A stretch of 64,000 bases of DNA from Falsiroseomonas sp050563525 (GCF_050563525.1 NZ_JBNXUN010000001.1:372001-436000), one strand, 5' to 3'; positions 24,281 to 34,672 are shown, counted from the first letter of the stretch. A program made the numbers and translations. Notes: generated by a model from the letters alone, not told the origin.

Positions 24281-25525
24281 ATGAGCGGCACCAACCAGCG
24301 GATCGACGGCAAGCGCCTGTGGGACAGCCTGATGGCGATGGCCCGCCATGGCGCGACGCCCAAGGGTGGCGTCCGCCGGCTGACACTGACCGACATCGAC
24401 CGCGCCGCCCGCGACGACTTTCGCGCCCAGTGCGAGGCGCTCGGCCTGACGGTGCGGGTCGATGCCATCGGCAACATGTTCGCCCGCCGCGCCGGCCGCG
24501 ACCCCGCCCGCCTGCCCGTGCTGTTCGGCAGCCACCTGGACAGCCAGCCCTCGGGCGGCAAGTACGATGGCGCGCTCGGCGTCATGGCGGGGATGGAGGT
24601 GATGCGCACCCTGCACGACCTCAACATCACCACCGAGGCGCCGCTGGAGCTGGTGAACTGGACCGACGAGGAAGGCAGCCGCTTCGGCTATTCCCTGATG
24701 GGCAGCGGCACCTGGGCCGGCATCTACCCCCTGGCGCAATCCTACGCGCTGCGCGACATCGATGGCGTTTCGGTGGAACAGGCGCTGGATGCCATCGGTT
24801 ATCGCGGCGCGGAAACCGCCGAGCCCTTTCCCGCGGATTCCTACTTCGAGCTGCATATCGAGCAGGGCCCGATCCTGGAGCGGGAGGGCCGGCAGATCGG
24901 CATCGTCACCGGCGCGCAGGCGCAGGTCTGGTGGGATGCCCGCATCACCGGCCAGGACAGCCACGCCGGCACCACCCCACCCTCCACCCGCCGCGACGCC
25001 CTGGTCGCCGCCGCCCGTGTGATCGATCTGGTGGACCGCCGCATGCGGGAAGCCGGCGAGGATGGCCGCGGCACCGTGGGCTTCCTGCACGTGCTGCCGA
25101 ACAGCCGCAACGTGATCCCTGGCGAGGTCTCCTTCAGCATCGAGTTCCGCCACCCGGACAGCGCCCGCATCGCGTGGCTGGCCGACGATTTCCCGGCCGA
25201 GGCGACAGCCCTGGTCGCCGCCACCGGCTGCACCCTGGAGCTGGCCGAACTTCTTCGCTTCGCCGCCCAGCCCTTCGATGCGGAGTGCGTGGCCCTGGTC
25301 GAACAGGCCGCGACCCGCCTCGGCTACCCGGCCCGGAAAATGGTTTCAGGCGCCGGCCACGATGCTGTCTACGTCGCCCGCCGCATGCCGGCCGCGATGA
25401 TCTTCACCCCCTGCAAGGACGGCCTCAGCCACAACGAGGCCGAGAGCATCGAGCCGGCGGAGGCCGAGGCCGGCTGCCAGGTGCTGTTCGAGGCCGTGGT
25501 CGCCCGCGCCAACCGCAGCACGTAG
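24281..25525 (+). CDS. Zn-dependent N-carbamoyl amino acid hydrolase/amidase (hydantoinase/carbamoylase family)
   Basis: This 414-residue M20-type enzyme has GSHLDSQPSGGKYDGALG (His85, Asp96 metal ligands), NWTDEEGSRF (Glu130/Glu131), ELHIEQGP (His192) and a C-terminal SGAGHDAVYVA. This is the signature of L-N-carbamoylases, beta-ureidopropionases and ureidoglycolate/allantoate amidohydrolases. The exact substrate is not determined. AAGGGG lies ten bases before the ATG at 24281. It is divergently arranged with the aldolase; the coiled-coil gene starts 80 bases downstream. Confidence 0.9.
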   Translation: MSGTNQRIDGKRLWDSLMAMARHGATPKGGVRRLTLTDIDRAARDDFRAQCEALGLTVRVDAIGNMFARRAGRDPARLPVLFGSHLDSQPSGGKYDGALGVMAGMEVMRTLHDLNITTEAPLELVNWTDEEGSRFGYSLMGSGTWAGIYPLAQSYALRDIDGVSVEQALDAIGYRGAETAEPFPADSYFELHIEQGPILEREGRQIGIVTGAQAQVWWDARITGQDSHAGTTPPSTRRDALVAAARVIDLVDRRMREAGEDGRGTVGFLHVLPNSRNVIPGEVSFSIEFRHPDSARIAWLADDFPAEATALVAATGCTLELAELLRFAAQPFDAECVALVEQAATRLGYPARKMVSGAGHDAVYVARRMPAAMIFTPCKDGLSHNEAESIEPAEAEAGCQVLFEAVVARANRST

Positions 25526-25605
25526 ATCGCGTTGCAACTTTCGCGGCACCGGGGCGCTTCCGGGGGAGGTTCCTACCCGCCTCGCCATTGGAGCGCCCGC
25601 GCATC

Positions 25606-26985
25606 ATGAATCCCTCCCTCTGGCCGCGCCCCGCGCAGGTCGCCTCCGCCCTGCTGCTGCTGCTGGCCCTCATCGGCTGGATCACCGTCATTACCCTGAA
25701 CGGCGACGTGCGGGAGGCGCAGGAGCAGGCGACCCAGGTGGCAACCGAGCGTACGCAGTTGCAGAACACGCTGGATGCCGAGCGGGCCGCCAGCGGCGCC
25801 CTGCCCGCCATCGAGGCGCGCGCCCAGCAGGCCGAGCAGGCCCTGGCCCAGGCCGAGGCGCGCGCCCGCGACCTGACCACCCAGGCGAACGAGGCGGAAC
25901 AGCGCCTGGCCGCCCTGCGCCAGCAGGCCGAGACCGGCGCGCAGGCGCAGCGGGAGGCCGAGCAGGCCGTACAGGCCGCGACGGAAGCGCGCGGCGCCGC
26001 CCAGGCCGAGACGGAGCGGCTGCAGGCGCGCAGCACCGAACTCACCGACCAAACTGCCCAGGCCGAGGCCCGCCTGGCCGAACTGACCCGGTCCGTGCAG
26101 GAAGCCGAGGCCGCGCAGGCCCGCGCCGCCGAAACCCGTGACTCCACCGCGGAGGCGGTGCGCAGCCTGCAGGCGCGCGCCTCCGAGCTGACTGCCGGGG
26201 TGCAGGCCGCCGAACAGCGCCTTGCCGCCTTATCGGCCGAGACCGGACAGGTCCAGGGCGCGTTGACCGCCCGCGCCGCCGAACTGGCCGGGACCGACCA
26301 GCGCCTGCGCGGTCTCCGGGACCAAGCCGCGCTGCTGGAGACCGATCTCTCCGCCCGCCGCGCCGCGCTGGCCGAGGTGCAGACGCAGCTCGAGCGTGCG
26401 ACGCAGGGCGCCGAGCAGGCCGCCACCCGCCTGACCGGCACGCAGTCCGAGATCGCGGGCGCGACCCGCGAGGCCGGCGAGTTGCAGCAGCGCCTGGCCG
26501 CGCTGCGCAACGAGGCCGCCGCCGCCGAGACGCAGCGCGACGCGCGCCGGCAGGAAGCCGAACGCGCCCAGGCCGAGGCCGCCCGCCTGGCCCAGGCGCG
26601 CGATGCCGCCGCCCGTGACGCGCAGCAGGCCGAAACCCGCCTGGCCGACCTCACCGCCCGCGCCGAGGCGGCCGACCAGCGCCTGTCCGGCATGACCCGC
26701 AATCTGGAGAGCCAGGAGGCCCGCCTGACCGAGTTGCGCCAGTCCGTCGACCAGGCCGGCCAGCAGCTTCAGGAGCGTCAGCGCGCCGCCGCCGAGGCCG
26801 CCCGCCAGGTCCAGGCGCTCAGCGAGCAGTCGCGCCAGGCGGAGGCAACCCTGTCCCGCCTGCGGCAGAACGCGCAGGAGGCTGAGGCCCGCCTGCGCGC
26901 GGCGGAGCAGCCGCGGACAGGTGAAACCACGCCCGCGGCCCCGAATGCCGGGCAGCAGGGCGGCGGCAGCCCGGCGCCGAACTGA
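25606..26985 (+). CDS. Membrane-anchored long coiled-coil protein
   Basis: This 459-residue protein has one membrane helix at residues 11-31 (QVASALLLLLALIGWITVIT) and then almost uninterrupted coiled coil to about residue 435, extremely rich in Ala, Glu, Gln, Arg, with recurring QAEARLAEL-like heptads. A short Pro/Gly tail (TTPAAPNAGQQGGG) ends it. With a short cytoplasmic start it would span the inner membrane once and project a rod into the periplasm, or the reverse. I know no function; it may act as a spacer or scaffold. The reading frame is open far upstream, but that part is the hydrolase region in another frame; ATG 25606 is the first sensible start. Confidence 0.75.
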   Translation: MNPSLWPRPAQVASALLLLLALIGWITVITLNGDVREAQEQATQVATERTQLQNTLDAERAASGALPAIEARAQQAEQALAQAEARARDLTTQANEAEQRLAALRQQAETGAQAQREAEQAVQAATEARGAAQAETERLQARSTELTDQTAQAEARLAELTRSVQEAEAAQARAAETRDSTAEAVRSLQARASELTAGVQAAEQRLAALSAETGQVQGALTARAAELAGTDQRLRGLRDQAALLETDLSARRAALAEVQTQLERATQGAEQAATRLTGTQSEIAGATREAGELQQRLAALRNEAAAAETQRDARRQEAERAQAEAARLAQARDAAARDAQQAETRLADLTARAEAADQRLSGMTRNLESQEARLTELRQSVDQAGQQLQERQRAAAEAARQVQALSEQSRQAEATLSRLRQNAQEAEARLRAAEQPRTGETTPAAPNAGQQGGGSPAPN

Positions 26986-27000
26986 GGCCCGCGGGCGCCC

Positions 27001-27027
27001 TGGCCCGTCAGACCACCAGACGGGCCA
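27001..27027. terminator. Hairpin between convergent genes
   Basis: TGGCCCGTC (27001-27009) and GACGGGCCA (27019-27027) form a perfect 9-base stem with a 9-base loop. It lies between the coiled-coil gene and the convergent VIT-like gene, overlapping the latter's stop codon. No U-tract is present. Confidence 0.5.
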
Positions 27028-27748
27028 CCAGGGCGGCCACGACAGCAGCGGCGGCGCCGATGCCCAGCACGCGCAGCGCCTGCCCCGCCGGCGGCAGGCC
27101 ATCGCCGCGGGCGCGGAGCCAGCCCAGCCCGACCAGTCCCAGTCCGGCCATCAGGCAGGACCAGCCGGTCGCGCCGCTGGGCGTGACCACATAGGGCAAC
27201 AGCGGCAGGATCCCCGCGCCGGCCTGCGCCATGGCCCGAACCAGCGCCGCACGGCCGGTGCGGGCTGTGTCGGGTTCCGACAGGTCCAGCTCGAAGCGCA
27301 TCATGAAGTCGACCCAGCGACGCCGGTCCGCCGCCACCGCCTCCACCGCCTGGCGCAGCACATCCCCGCGCACGCCGTAGCGGTGGAGGATCGCCGCCAC
27401 CTCCCACTTCTCGCGCTCGGGGTAGAGGTGGCTTTCCTCCTCCTCCCGCAGCCGCTCCGCCGCATACAGCGCCGCCTCGGCCCGCACCGCGCGCACCCGT
27501 TCCAGCGCACCGGCTACGCTGATCGCCGCCAGGCTCGCCAGCCCGCCGGCCAGGACCGCCGGCGTCGCCATCCCGGCCAAGGAAAGGGCCGCGGCGACCG
27601 CGGTGCCCGGCACCAGCCCCTCCGCCGCGCCTCCGACCACATGCCGCATGGTCTCCCCGGCGGCGAAGTGGCGTTCCTCATGCGGCGGGCCGGGGGGCAT
27701 GGGCGGCAGGCCGTCGCGGGTCGGCTCGGCGAGGGTGGCTGTTGGCAT
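27008..27748 (-). CDS. VIT1/CCC1-like membrane protein
   Basis: This 246-residue protein resembles the VIT1/CCC1 (vacuolar iron transporter) family: an N-terminal EERHFAAGE, a first helix pair GAAEGLVPGTAVAAALSLAG, a charged region ERLREEEESHLYPERE like the metal-binding cytosolic loop, and RFELDLSEPD before three C-terminal helices. Members move Fe2+ or Mn2+. The first helix lacks the usual acidic residue in the DG(L/I) motif (here EGLVPG), so transport ability is uncertain. It is convergent with the coiled-coil gene. Confidence 0.7.
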   Translation of the reverse strand: MPTATLAEPTRDGLPPMPPGPPHEERHFAAGETMRHVVGGAAEGLVPGTAVAAALSLAGMATPAVLAGGLASLAAISVAGALERVRAVRAEAALYAAERLREEEESHLYPEREKWEVAAILHRYGVRGDVLRQAVEAVAADRRRWVDFMMRFELDLSEPDTARTGRAALVRAMAQAGAGILPLLPYVVTPSGATGWSCLMAGLGLVGLGWLRARGDGLPPAGQALRVLGIGAAAAVVAALVARLVV

Positions 27749-27932
27749 GGTCGGAGACTACCGCCGCGCGCGGCCCCGAGTCACGCCCCACGCGCGCCGC
27801 AAGGTGTTGTGATTGCTGCACAATCTGGAATGCGACGCATCCTCAACCGCAGTGGCCCCGGGCCCACGGCCGACGCCTGGGTTGTCGGGTGCCCGAGGCG
27901 CCTCTATAGGCTCGCGCTTGCGGAGAACTGCC

Positions 27933-29978
27933 TTGGCCACGACGGAACCCGATACCCAACCCCGCGCGGAGCCCACGCCCGCCCAGGCCGCGCAGGCCCT
28001 GCTGCTCGCGCGCCCGGCGAGCGAGGAACGGCGCATGGCGGACGCCATCCGGGCGCTGGCGATCGATGCGGTCGAACAGGCGAAATCCGGCCACCCCGGC
28101 ATGCCGATGGGCATGGCCGATGTCGCCACGGTGCTGTTCACCCGCTTCCTGAAATACGACGCCGCCGACCCGCGCTGGCACGACCGCGACCGCTTCGTGC
28201 TGTCCGCCGGCCACGGCTCCATGCTGCTCTATGCCCTGCTGCACCTGACCGGCGCCGGCATGAGCATCGAGGACATCAGGAATTTCCGCCAGTTGCACTC
28301 CCCGGCCGCCGGCCATCCGGAATACGGCGAGCATCCCGGCATCGAGACCACCACCGGCCCGCTCGGCCAGGGCCTCGCCACCGCGGTCGGCATGGCGCTG
28401 GCGGAACGCATGCTGGCGGCGCGCTTCGGCAAGTCCCTGGTCGATCATCGCACCTGGGTGATCGCCTCCGACGGCGACCTGATGGAGGGCATCAGCCACG
28501 AGGCGGCCTCCTTCGCCGGCCATTTGCAGCTCGACCGGCTGTGTGTCCTGTACGACGACAACAACATCTCGATCGATGGCGACACCGCCATCTCGCTGTC
28601 GGACGATGCGCTGCGCCGCTTCCAGGCCTATGGCTGGGCGACGCGCCGCATCGATGGCCACGACCACGAGCAGGTCGCCGCCGCGCTCGCCTGGGCGACG
28701 CGCAACCGGAAGCCGACGCTGATCGCCTGCCGCACCATCATCGGCTTCGCCGCGCCGACCAAGGCCGGCACCGCCGCCAGCCACGGCGCTCCGCTAGGGG
28801 CCCAGGAAGCCGCCGCCGCCAAGGCCGCGATGGGCTGGAACCACGGGCCATTCGAGGTCCCGGACGGCTTGAAGGCGCGCTGGGAGGAAGCCGGACGCCG
28901 CGGTGCCGGCACCCGCCGCTCCTGGCTCAAGCGCCTGGCGAACCACGCCCAGAAGGACGAGTTCGACCGCGCCATGGCCGGCCGCCTGCCGGAAGCCTGG
29001 CACGAGCCGCTCGCCGCGCTGCGCGCCAGGCACGCCGAGGACCGCCCGAAGATCGCCACCCGCATCGCCAGCCAGCGCGCATTGGAAGCGCTGGTGCCGG
29101 CGGTGCCGGAGATGGTCGGCGGCTCCGCCGACCTGACCGGCTCCAACAACACCAACGTCAAGGGCATCCCGGCACTCTCGCCCGGCAACTACGCCGGCCG
29201 CTACATCCACTACGGCGTGCGCGAGCACGGCATGGCGGCGGCGATGAACGGCATGGCGCTGCATGGCGGCCTCATCCCCTATTCCGGCACCTTCCTGGTC
29301 TTTGCCGACTACCTGCGCCCGGCGCTGCGGCTGGCCGCCCTGATGCGCCAGCGCGTCATCCATGTGCTGACGCATGACAGCATCGGCCTGGGCGAGGACG
29401 GTCCGACACACCAGCCGGTGGAAACGCTCGCCTCGCTCCGCGTCATCCCGAACCTCGCGGTGTTCCGCCCGGCGGATGCGATGGAAACGGCGGAATGCTG
29501 GGAACTGGCGGTGAAGCGCGCCGATGGTCCCTCCGTGCTCGCCCTGTCGCGGCAAAACCTGCCCGCGCTGCGCGCCGACCATGGCGAGAACCGCTGCGCC
29601 CGCGGCGGCTACGTCCTCGCGGAACCCTCCGGCGCCCGCCGCGCTACGCTGATCGCCACTGGATCCGAGGTGCACCTGGCCATCGCGGCGCGCGCACTGC
29701 TGGAGGCCGAGGGCATCCCGACCGCGGTGGTGTCGCTGCCGAGTTGGGAACTGTTCGCGCTGCAGGACGAGAGCTACCGCGCCCAGGTGCTGGGCGACGT
29801 GCTGCGCGTCGGCATCGAGGCGGCGCTGCCCTTCGGCTGGGACCGCTGGCTCGGGCCGGAGGGCCTGTTCATCGGCATGCAGGGCTTCGGCGCCAGTGCG
29901 CCGGCGGATGAGCTGTACCGGCATTTCGGCATCACGGCGGAGGCGACGGTCGCCGCCGTGAAGAAGCGTTTGGGTTGA
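27933..29978 (+). CDS. tkt: Transketolase
   Basis: This 681-residue thiamine-diphosphate enzyme links glycolysis and the pentose phosphate or Calvin pathways. Key sites are KSGHPGMPMG (His54), the ThDP motif ASDGDLMEGISHEAASFAGH through DDNNIS, and the pyrimidine domain GVREHGMAAAMNG with the catalytic glutamate. I place the start at TTG 27933, with GGAG seven bases upstream; ATG at 28035 is too close to the conserved core. gap follows 25 bases after the stop and pgk is nearby, forming the common tkt-gap-pgk carbon metabolism group. Confidence 0.95.
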   Translation: MATTEPDTQPRAEPTPAQAAQALLLARPASEERRMADAIRALAIDAVEQAKSGHPGMPMGMADVATVLFTRFLKYDAADPRWHDRDRFVLSAGHGSMLLYALLHLTGAGMSIEDIRNFRQLHSPAAGHPEYGEHPGIETTTGPLGQGLATAVGMALAERMLAARFGKSLVDHRTWVIASDGDLMEGISHEAASFAGHLQLDRLCVLYDDNNISIDGDTAISLSDDALRRFQAYGWATRRIDGHDHEQVAAALAWATRNRKPTLIACRTIIGFAAPTKAGTAASHGAPLGAQEAAAAKAAMGWNHGPFEVPDGLKARWEEAGRRGAGTRRSWLKRLANHAQKDEFDRAMAGRLPEAWHEPLAALRARHAEDRPKIATRIASQRALEALVPAVPEMVGGSADLTGSNNTNVKGIPALSPGNYAGRYIHYGVREHGMAAAMNGMALHGGLIPYSGTFLVFADYLRPALRLAALMRQRVIHVLTHDSIGLGEDGPTHQPVETLASLRVIPNLAVFRPADAMETAECWELAVKRADGPSVLALSRQNLPALRADHGENRCARGGYVLAEPSGARRATLIATGSEVHLAIAARALLEAEGIPTAVVSLPSWELFALQDESYRAQVLGDVLRVGIEAALPFGWDRWLGPEGLFIGMQGFGASAPADELYRHFGITAEATVAAVKKRLG

Positions 29979-30003
29979 ACATTCCAAAGGGGATTGGACG
30001 AAA

Positions 30004-31023
30004 ATGGCTGTGAAGGTCGCCATCAACGGCTTCGGGCGCATCGGGCGCCTGGTGCTGCGGGCCATGATCGAAAGCAACCGCACCGACGTGGAATGCGTCG
30101 CGATCAACGACCTCGGCAGCGTCGAAGCGAACGCCCACCTGTTCCGCTACGACAGCGTCCATGGCCGCTTCCCCGGCGAAGTGGCGGTGGACGGCAACAA
30201 GCTGCTGATCACCGCCAATGGCCGCACCTACGCGCCGATCGTAGTCAGCAGCGAGCGTGACCCGACCAAGGTGCCGTTCCAGGGCGTCGACGTCGCCATG
30301 GAATGCACCGGTATCTTCACGGCGAAGGATAAGGCGAGCGCCTTGATCACCGCCGGCGCCCGCAAGGTGCTGATCTCGGCGCCCGGCGAGAATGCCGACG
30401 CCACCATCGTCTACGGCGTGAACCACCAGGTGCTGACGAAGGAGATGACGGTCGTCTCCAACGCCTCCTGCACCACCAACTGCCTGGCGCCGATCGCCAA
30501 GGTGCTGCACGACAATTTCGGCATCGTGCGCGGCTATATGGTGACCATCCACGCCTATACCGGCGACCAGAACACCGTCGACACGCTGCACAAGGACCTG
30601 CACCGCGCGCGCGCCGCGGCGGTCTCCGCCATCCCGACCAGCACCGGCGCGGCGAAGGCCGTGGGCCTGGTGATGCCGGAGTTGAAGGGCAAGCTGGACG
30701 GCACCGCGATCCGCATCCCGACGCCCAACGTCTCCCTCGTCTCGCTCGACTTCGTGCCGAAGAAGGAAGGCATCACGAAGGAGGAGATCAACGCGGTGAT
30801 GAAGGCGGCCGCCGAATCCGGGCCGCTGAAGGGCATCCTCGGCTACAACACCGCGCCGCTGGTCAGCATCGACTTCAACCACGACCCGCACAGCTCCACC
30901 TTCGACGCGACGCAGACGCAGGTGGTGGACGGCGCGCTGGTGCGCGTGATGTCCTGGTACGACAACGAGTGGGGCTTCTCCAACCGCATGAGCGACACCG
31001 CCGCCCTGTTCGGCAGCCTCTGA
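30004..31023 (+). CDS. gap: Glyceraldehyde-3-phosphate dehydrogenase, type I
   Basis: This 339-residue GAPDH has the NAD-binding INGFGRIGRLVLRA, the catalytic SNASCTTNCLAP (Cys156), the HAYTGDQNTVD region, and the C-terminal SWYDNEWGFSNRM. It oxidatively phosphorylates glyceraldehyde-3-phosphate. It is adjacent to tkt and separated from pgk only by a small divergent gene. A strong hairpin follows the stop. Confidence 0.97.
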   Translation: MAVKVAINGFGRIGRLVLRAMIESNRTDVECVAINDLGSVEANAHLFRYDSVHGRFPGEVAVDGNKLLITANGRTYAPIVVSSERDPTKVPFQGVDVAMECTGIFTAKDKASALITAGARKVLISAPGENADATIVYGVNHQVLTKEMTVVSNASCTTNCLAPIAKVLHDNFGIVRGYMVTIHAYTGDQNTVDTLHKDLHRARAAAVSAIPTSTGAAKAVGLVMPELKGKLDGTAIRIPTPNVSLVSLDFVPKKEGITKEEINAVMKAAAESGPLKGILGYNTAPLVSIDFNHDPHSSTFDATQTQVVDGALVRVMSWYDNEWGFSNRMSDTAALFGSL

Positions 31024-31028
31024 GCCGT

Positions 31029-31066
31029 CGAGCCCTCTCCCCCTTGCTTCAGGGGGAGAGGGCTCG
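31029..31066. terminator. Strong hairpin after gap (CCCTCTCCC palindrome family)
   Basis: A perfect 15-base stem pairs CGAGCCCTCTCCCCC (31029-31043) with GGGGGAGAGGGCTCG (31052-31066) around loop TTGCTTCA. It lies between convergent genes. The same CCCTCTCCC/GGGAGAGGG core recurs at 47191-47213 and 51134-51174, each directly after a stop codon. Confidence 0.75.
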
Positions 31067-31076
31067 TCGCGCCGGT

Positions 31077-31463
31077 TCAGAACAACTGCAGCCGCGTCCG
31101 CGCGAACTCGAACCCCTGTCCCGCCGCATTGGCACATCGCAGCATCGCCTGCGTCGCCGTGCAGGTCAGCCCCGGCCCCTGCCACGCGGTGCCATAGCGC
31201 AGCCGGCGCGCGCCACGGTTCACCACAGTATCCCCGCCGCACAGCAGCCGCGCCGCGCCCACGGGCCCGACCGCCACCGAATGGCCCCAGTCAAATTCAC
31301 AGTCCTGCGGCTTCGGCGGCGGCGTGTAGCTGTAGTTCACGATGTCGCAGCGGATGGCGCCTTCCTCCATCTCGCAGAAGATGTTCCCGGACGGCAACTG
31401 GAAGCCCTCCTGCGCCGATGCTACGATCGGCAGGCAGACCAGGGCCGCGACAAGCCACCGCAT
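31077..31463 (-). CDS. Small secreted protein, DUF6636-like
   Basis: This 128-residue protein has a signal peptide (MRWLVAALVCLPIVASA, cut before QEGF). The mature part reads FQLPSGNIFCEMEEGAIRCD, C..DWG, a central LLCGGDTV, LRYGTAWQGPGLTC and RCANAAGQGFEFARTRLQLF, matching the layout of DUF6636 proteins with about six cysteines, probably three disulfides. The function is unknown. GGAGG lies nine bases before the ATG at 31463. It is divergent from pgk, with 47 bases between the starts. Confidence 0.8.
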   Translation of the reverse strand: MRWLVAALVCLPIVASAQEGFQLPSGNIFCEMEEGAIRCDIVNYSYTPPPKPQDCEFDWGHSVAVGPVGAARLLCGGDTVVNRGARRLRYGTAWQGPGLTCTATQAMLRCANAAGQGFEFARTRLQLF

Positions 31464-31510
31464 CGCTTCGTTCCTCCCGGCCGCCATCCCGAATCAGGAG
31501 TGCCTCTTCG

Positions 31511-32701
<1,191 letters not shown>

Positions 32702-32780
32702 TTCAGATTTTGGCAACCTTCGTCTCGATTCCACTAGAGGTTGCTGGAGTGTTAACGGCGCGGCGTCGCATCCTCCGGGC

Positions 32781-33059
32781 ATGCGCACGCTCCGCCCGCT
32801 TCCGCCGAAATCCACCCAGCGGTTTACGCATCCTTCAGACCTGCGGTTCATGGTCGTGCGCATGATCGCCATGAACTCCCTGGCCGCCTTCACGGCGGAA
32901 GTCTCCCGGACGCAAGGGGCCGCGAAAACGCGCGGATCCAGCGCCTCCCCCCAGCCGTTGCAGCCGCTGCCGGCGCCGCAGCAACGCACGCTGGATACGA
33001 TGCCGGCGATGCCCGGCGGGCCGGTGCCACGCGGGTCGCTGCTCGACCTGCGTGTCTGA
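32781..33059 (+). CDS. Small conserved-looking hypothetical protein
   Basis: This 92-residue frame ends in QQRTLDTMPAMPGGPVPRGS followed by LLDLRV, a Pro-rich tail style common to small proteins of Acetobacteraceae. A middle portion MNSLAAFTAEVSRTQGAA could be helical. The start may be 32781 or one of several ATGs further in. The function is unknown, and there is no signal peptide. It stands alone between pgk and the Nudix gene. Confidence 0.45.
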   Translation: MRTLRPLPPKSTQRFTHPSDLRFMVVRMIAMNSLAAFTAEVSRTQGAAKTRGSSASPQPLQPLPAPQQRTLDTMPAMPGGPVPRGSLLDLRV

Positions 33060-33139
33060 TCGGGCACATCGGGAAAGCCTCCTGACGGCGTGATAAGCTT
33101 TGCCTTGCGGTCCGCGCCCTCCGGTTGCACCTTCGGCCC

Positions 33140-33703
33140 ATGGCCTCCGACACCACCGACAGCACCCGCTTCGTCCGGCGCATCCCCGAGGGCGAAGACC
33201 GGGAAAGGCTGACCTGCTCGGATTGCGGGTTCATCGCCTACGAGAACCCGAAGATCGTCGTCGGCTCCGTCGTCGACGTGGCGGGCCAGGTCCTGCTGTG
33301 CCGGCGCGCCATTGAACCCCGTCGCGGCTTCTGGACCATCCCCGCCGGCTACATGGAACTCGGCGAGACGGTGGAGGAAGGCGCGGTTCGGGAGGCGCGG
33401 GAGGAAGCCTGCGCCGACCTCGCGCTGGACGGCGTGTTGGCGATCTATTCCATCGCCCGCATCGGCCAGGTGCAGATCCTGTTCCGCGCCCGCCTCGCCA
33501 GCCCCGGCTTCGCCGCGGGGCCTGAGAGCCTGGAGGTCCGGCTGTTCGACTGGGCCGACATCCCCTGGGACGACCTCGCCTTCCCCTCCGTCCACTGGGT
33601 CCTGCGGGCCTGGCGAGAGGCTGGGCCAGGTCCGCTCGGCGCCCCGCGCGGCAACCCGCCGGTGGATCGGCGTGGAACCACTCGGCTGGAGGCTGCGCTG
33701 TGA
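33140..33703 (+). CDS. Nudix hydrolase with N-terminal Cys pair
   Basis: This 187-residue protein has a short N-terminal zinc-ribbon-like remnant (LTCSDCGFIAYENPKIVVGS, Cys26/Cys29) and a Nudix fold. The Nudix box starts at GYMELGETVEEGAVREAREE, with the glycine near its end replaced by Cys (ACADL). Such enzymes hydrolyse nucleoside diphosphate derivatives; the substrate is unknown. The start ATG 33140 is chosen over codons upstream. Its TGA overlaps the GTG of the next gene (GTGA). Confidence 0.88.
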   Translation: MASDTTDSTRFVRRIPEGEDRERLTCSDCGFIAYENPKIVVGSVVDVAGQVLLCRRAIEPRRGFWTIPAGYMELGETVEEGAVREAREEACADLALDGVLAIYSIARIGQVQILFRARLASPGFAAGPESLEVRLFDWADIPWDDLAFPSVHWVLRAWREAGPGPLGAPRGNPPVDRRGTTRLEAAL

Positions 33704-34143
33704 GACGCGCGATCACGCTCGCCGCATCGCTGATGCTCATCGCCGGCGGCGCCCTCGCCGAACCGGCGCGGGCGGCGACCGCGGATGCGCCGGCCGCCGT
33801 GGTGCCGGAGCAACCGGTGGTGGAGCGCCCCGTCTCCGCCCGAAGGCGCGCCCGCGCCCAGCAACCACTCCCCGAGCCGCCTCCTCCCGCCCCGCCCCTG
33901 CCCAGTACGCGGGCCGCGGCGCCCAGCCTCTGGGGCGAACCCGCGCCGATCCCGAACCGTAGCATCGAGGCGCCGCGCGACATCTTCGCCGGCCCGCCGC
34001 GCGCGACGCTGGAGCCGGTCATCATCGATGAGCGCGAGCAGGACCGCGGCTTCACCTTCGGTCGCGAACACCTCTCCAGCCGTCAGGAGATCCTGGGCAA
34101 GGACCTCGCGCCCGGCGCCCGCATCCGGATTCCGCTGGAGTAG
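33700..34143 (+). CDS. Secreted proline-rich hypothetical protein
   Basis: This 147-residue protein starts at a GTG overlapping the Nudix stop, with GGAGG seven bases upstream. A signal peptide (LAASLMLIAGGALA, cut near AEPARA) is followed by a Pro/Arg-rich linker (PLPEPPPPAPPLP) and a C-terminal part with REQDRGFTFGREHLSSRQEI and GARIRIPLE. I recognise no family. It is likely periplasmic and co-translated with the Nudix gene, which is an odd pairing for a cytosolic enzyme. Confidence 0.65.
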   Translation: MRRAITLAASLMLIAGGALAEPARAATADAPAAVVPEQPVVERPVSARRRARAQQPLPEPPPPAPPLPSTRAAAPSLWGEPAPIPNRSIEAPRDIFAGPPRATLEPVIIDEREQDRGFTFGREHLSSRQEILGKDLAPGARIRIPLE

Positions 34144-34164
34144 CCGCAGGTTCAAGGCACCGGT

Positions 34165-34345
34165 TCAGCGTATCGGCATCGGGTACATCAGTCCGCTGCG
34201 CTCCCACAGCGCGTTCAGCCCGCGCGGCACGCCGAGCGCGGACCCCTGCCCCAGGTCGCGTTCATACACCTCGGCATGGTTTCCGACCTGGCTGAGCACC
34301 CGGAACCCCGAATCAGCAGACAGGCCCAGCGGCGCGCCGAGCCCC
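34165..34345 (-). pseudogene. Remnant of an amino-acid ABC transporter binding protein (AapJ-like C-terminus)
   Basis: About 60 codons read GLSADSGFRVLSQVGNHAEV, YERDLGQGSALGVPRGLNAL and WERSGLMYPMPIR then stop. This matches the extreme C-terminus of general L-amino acid binding proteins (AapJ/BztA), which are about 340 residues long. The rest of the gene and the aapQMP partners are absent, and there is no start, so this is a decayed fragment. The identification is from memory of the family. Confidence 0.65.
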
Positions 34346-34439
34346 GGCTCCGCGCCGTGGCCGTGGCCGCGCCAGTTCGGATTACCGTCCCGCACCAATG
34401 GGCCAAGCGGCCACCAGGCTCGAACGGTCGGCACTTACC

Positions 34440-34672
34440 GCGTCGCGGACGCTCAAACCAAGGCGTCCGAAACGCTGGGCCGGCAGCGCCACCCGGTACG
34501 TTGAACCCTCGCGGCAGCGCGTATCCCAGTAGGCGGTGCGGCGTTCGTCGAAGCCGGCGAAGTAGGTGACGAGGATCGTCTGGCAGGCTGCTCCGCTGCC
34601 GGTGATGCTGCGCCCCAGCTCGGCGCGCCGCGGTGCCTCCTGCAGGGCGGAAAGCTGGTCATGCAGCGGATT
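34440..34672 (-). pseudogene. Remnant of a small secreted-protein gene
   Basis: Reading in the same frame just after the ftsY stop, the sequence gives RAELGRSITGSGAACQTILV, TYFAGFDERRTAYWDTRCRE and GSTYRVALPAQ. The two cysteines and the YWDxRCxxGxxY pattern look like small alphaproteobacterial periplasmic proteins. There is no ATG/GTG start or signal peptide and the C-terminus merges into unrelated sequence, so I call it a broken fragment. Together with the AapJ remnant it fills the 538 bases between the Pro-rich secreted protein and ftsY. Confidence 0.45.

Noticed and set aside
23431..25605. Open frame upstream of the coiled-coil gene extending over 2 kb
   Set aside because: It is a shadow of the aldolase and hydrolase genes, with Arg/Pro-rich non-protein-like sequence; the coiled-coil protein starts at 25606.
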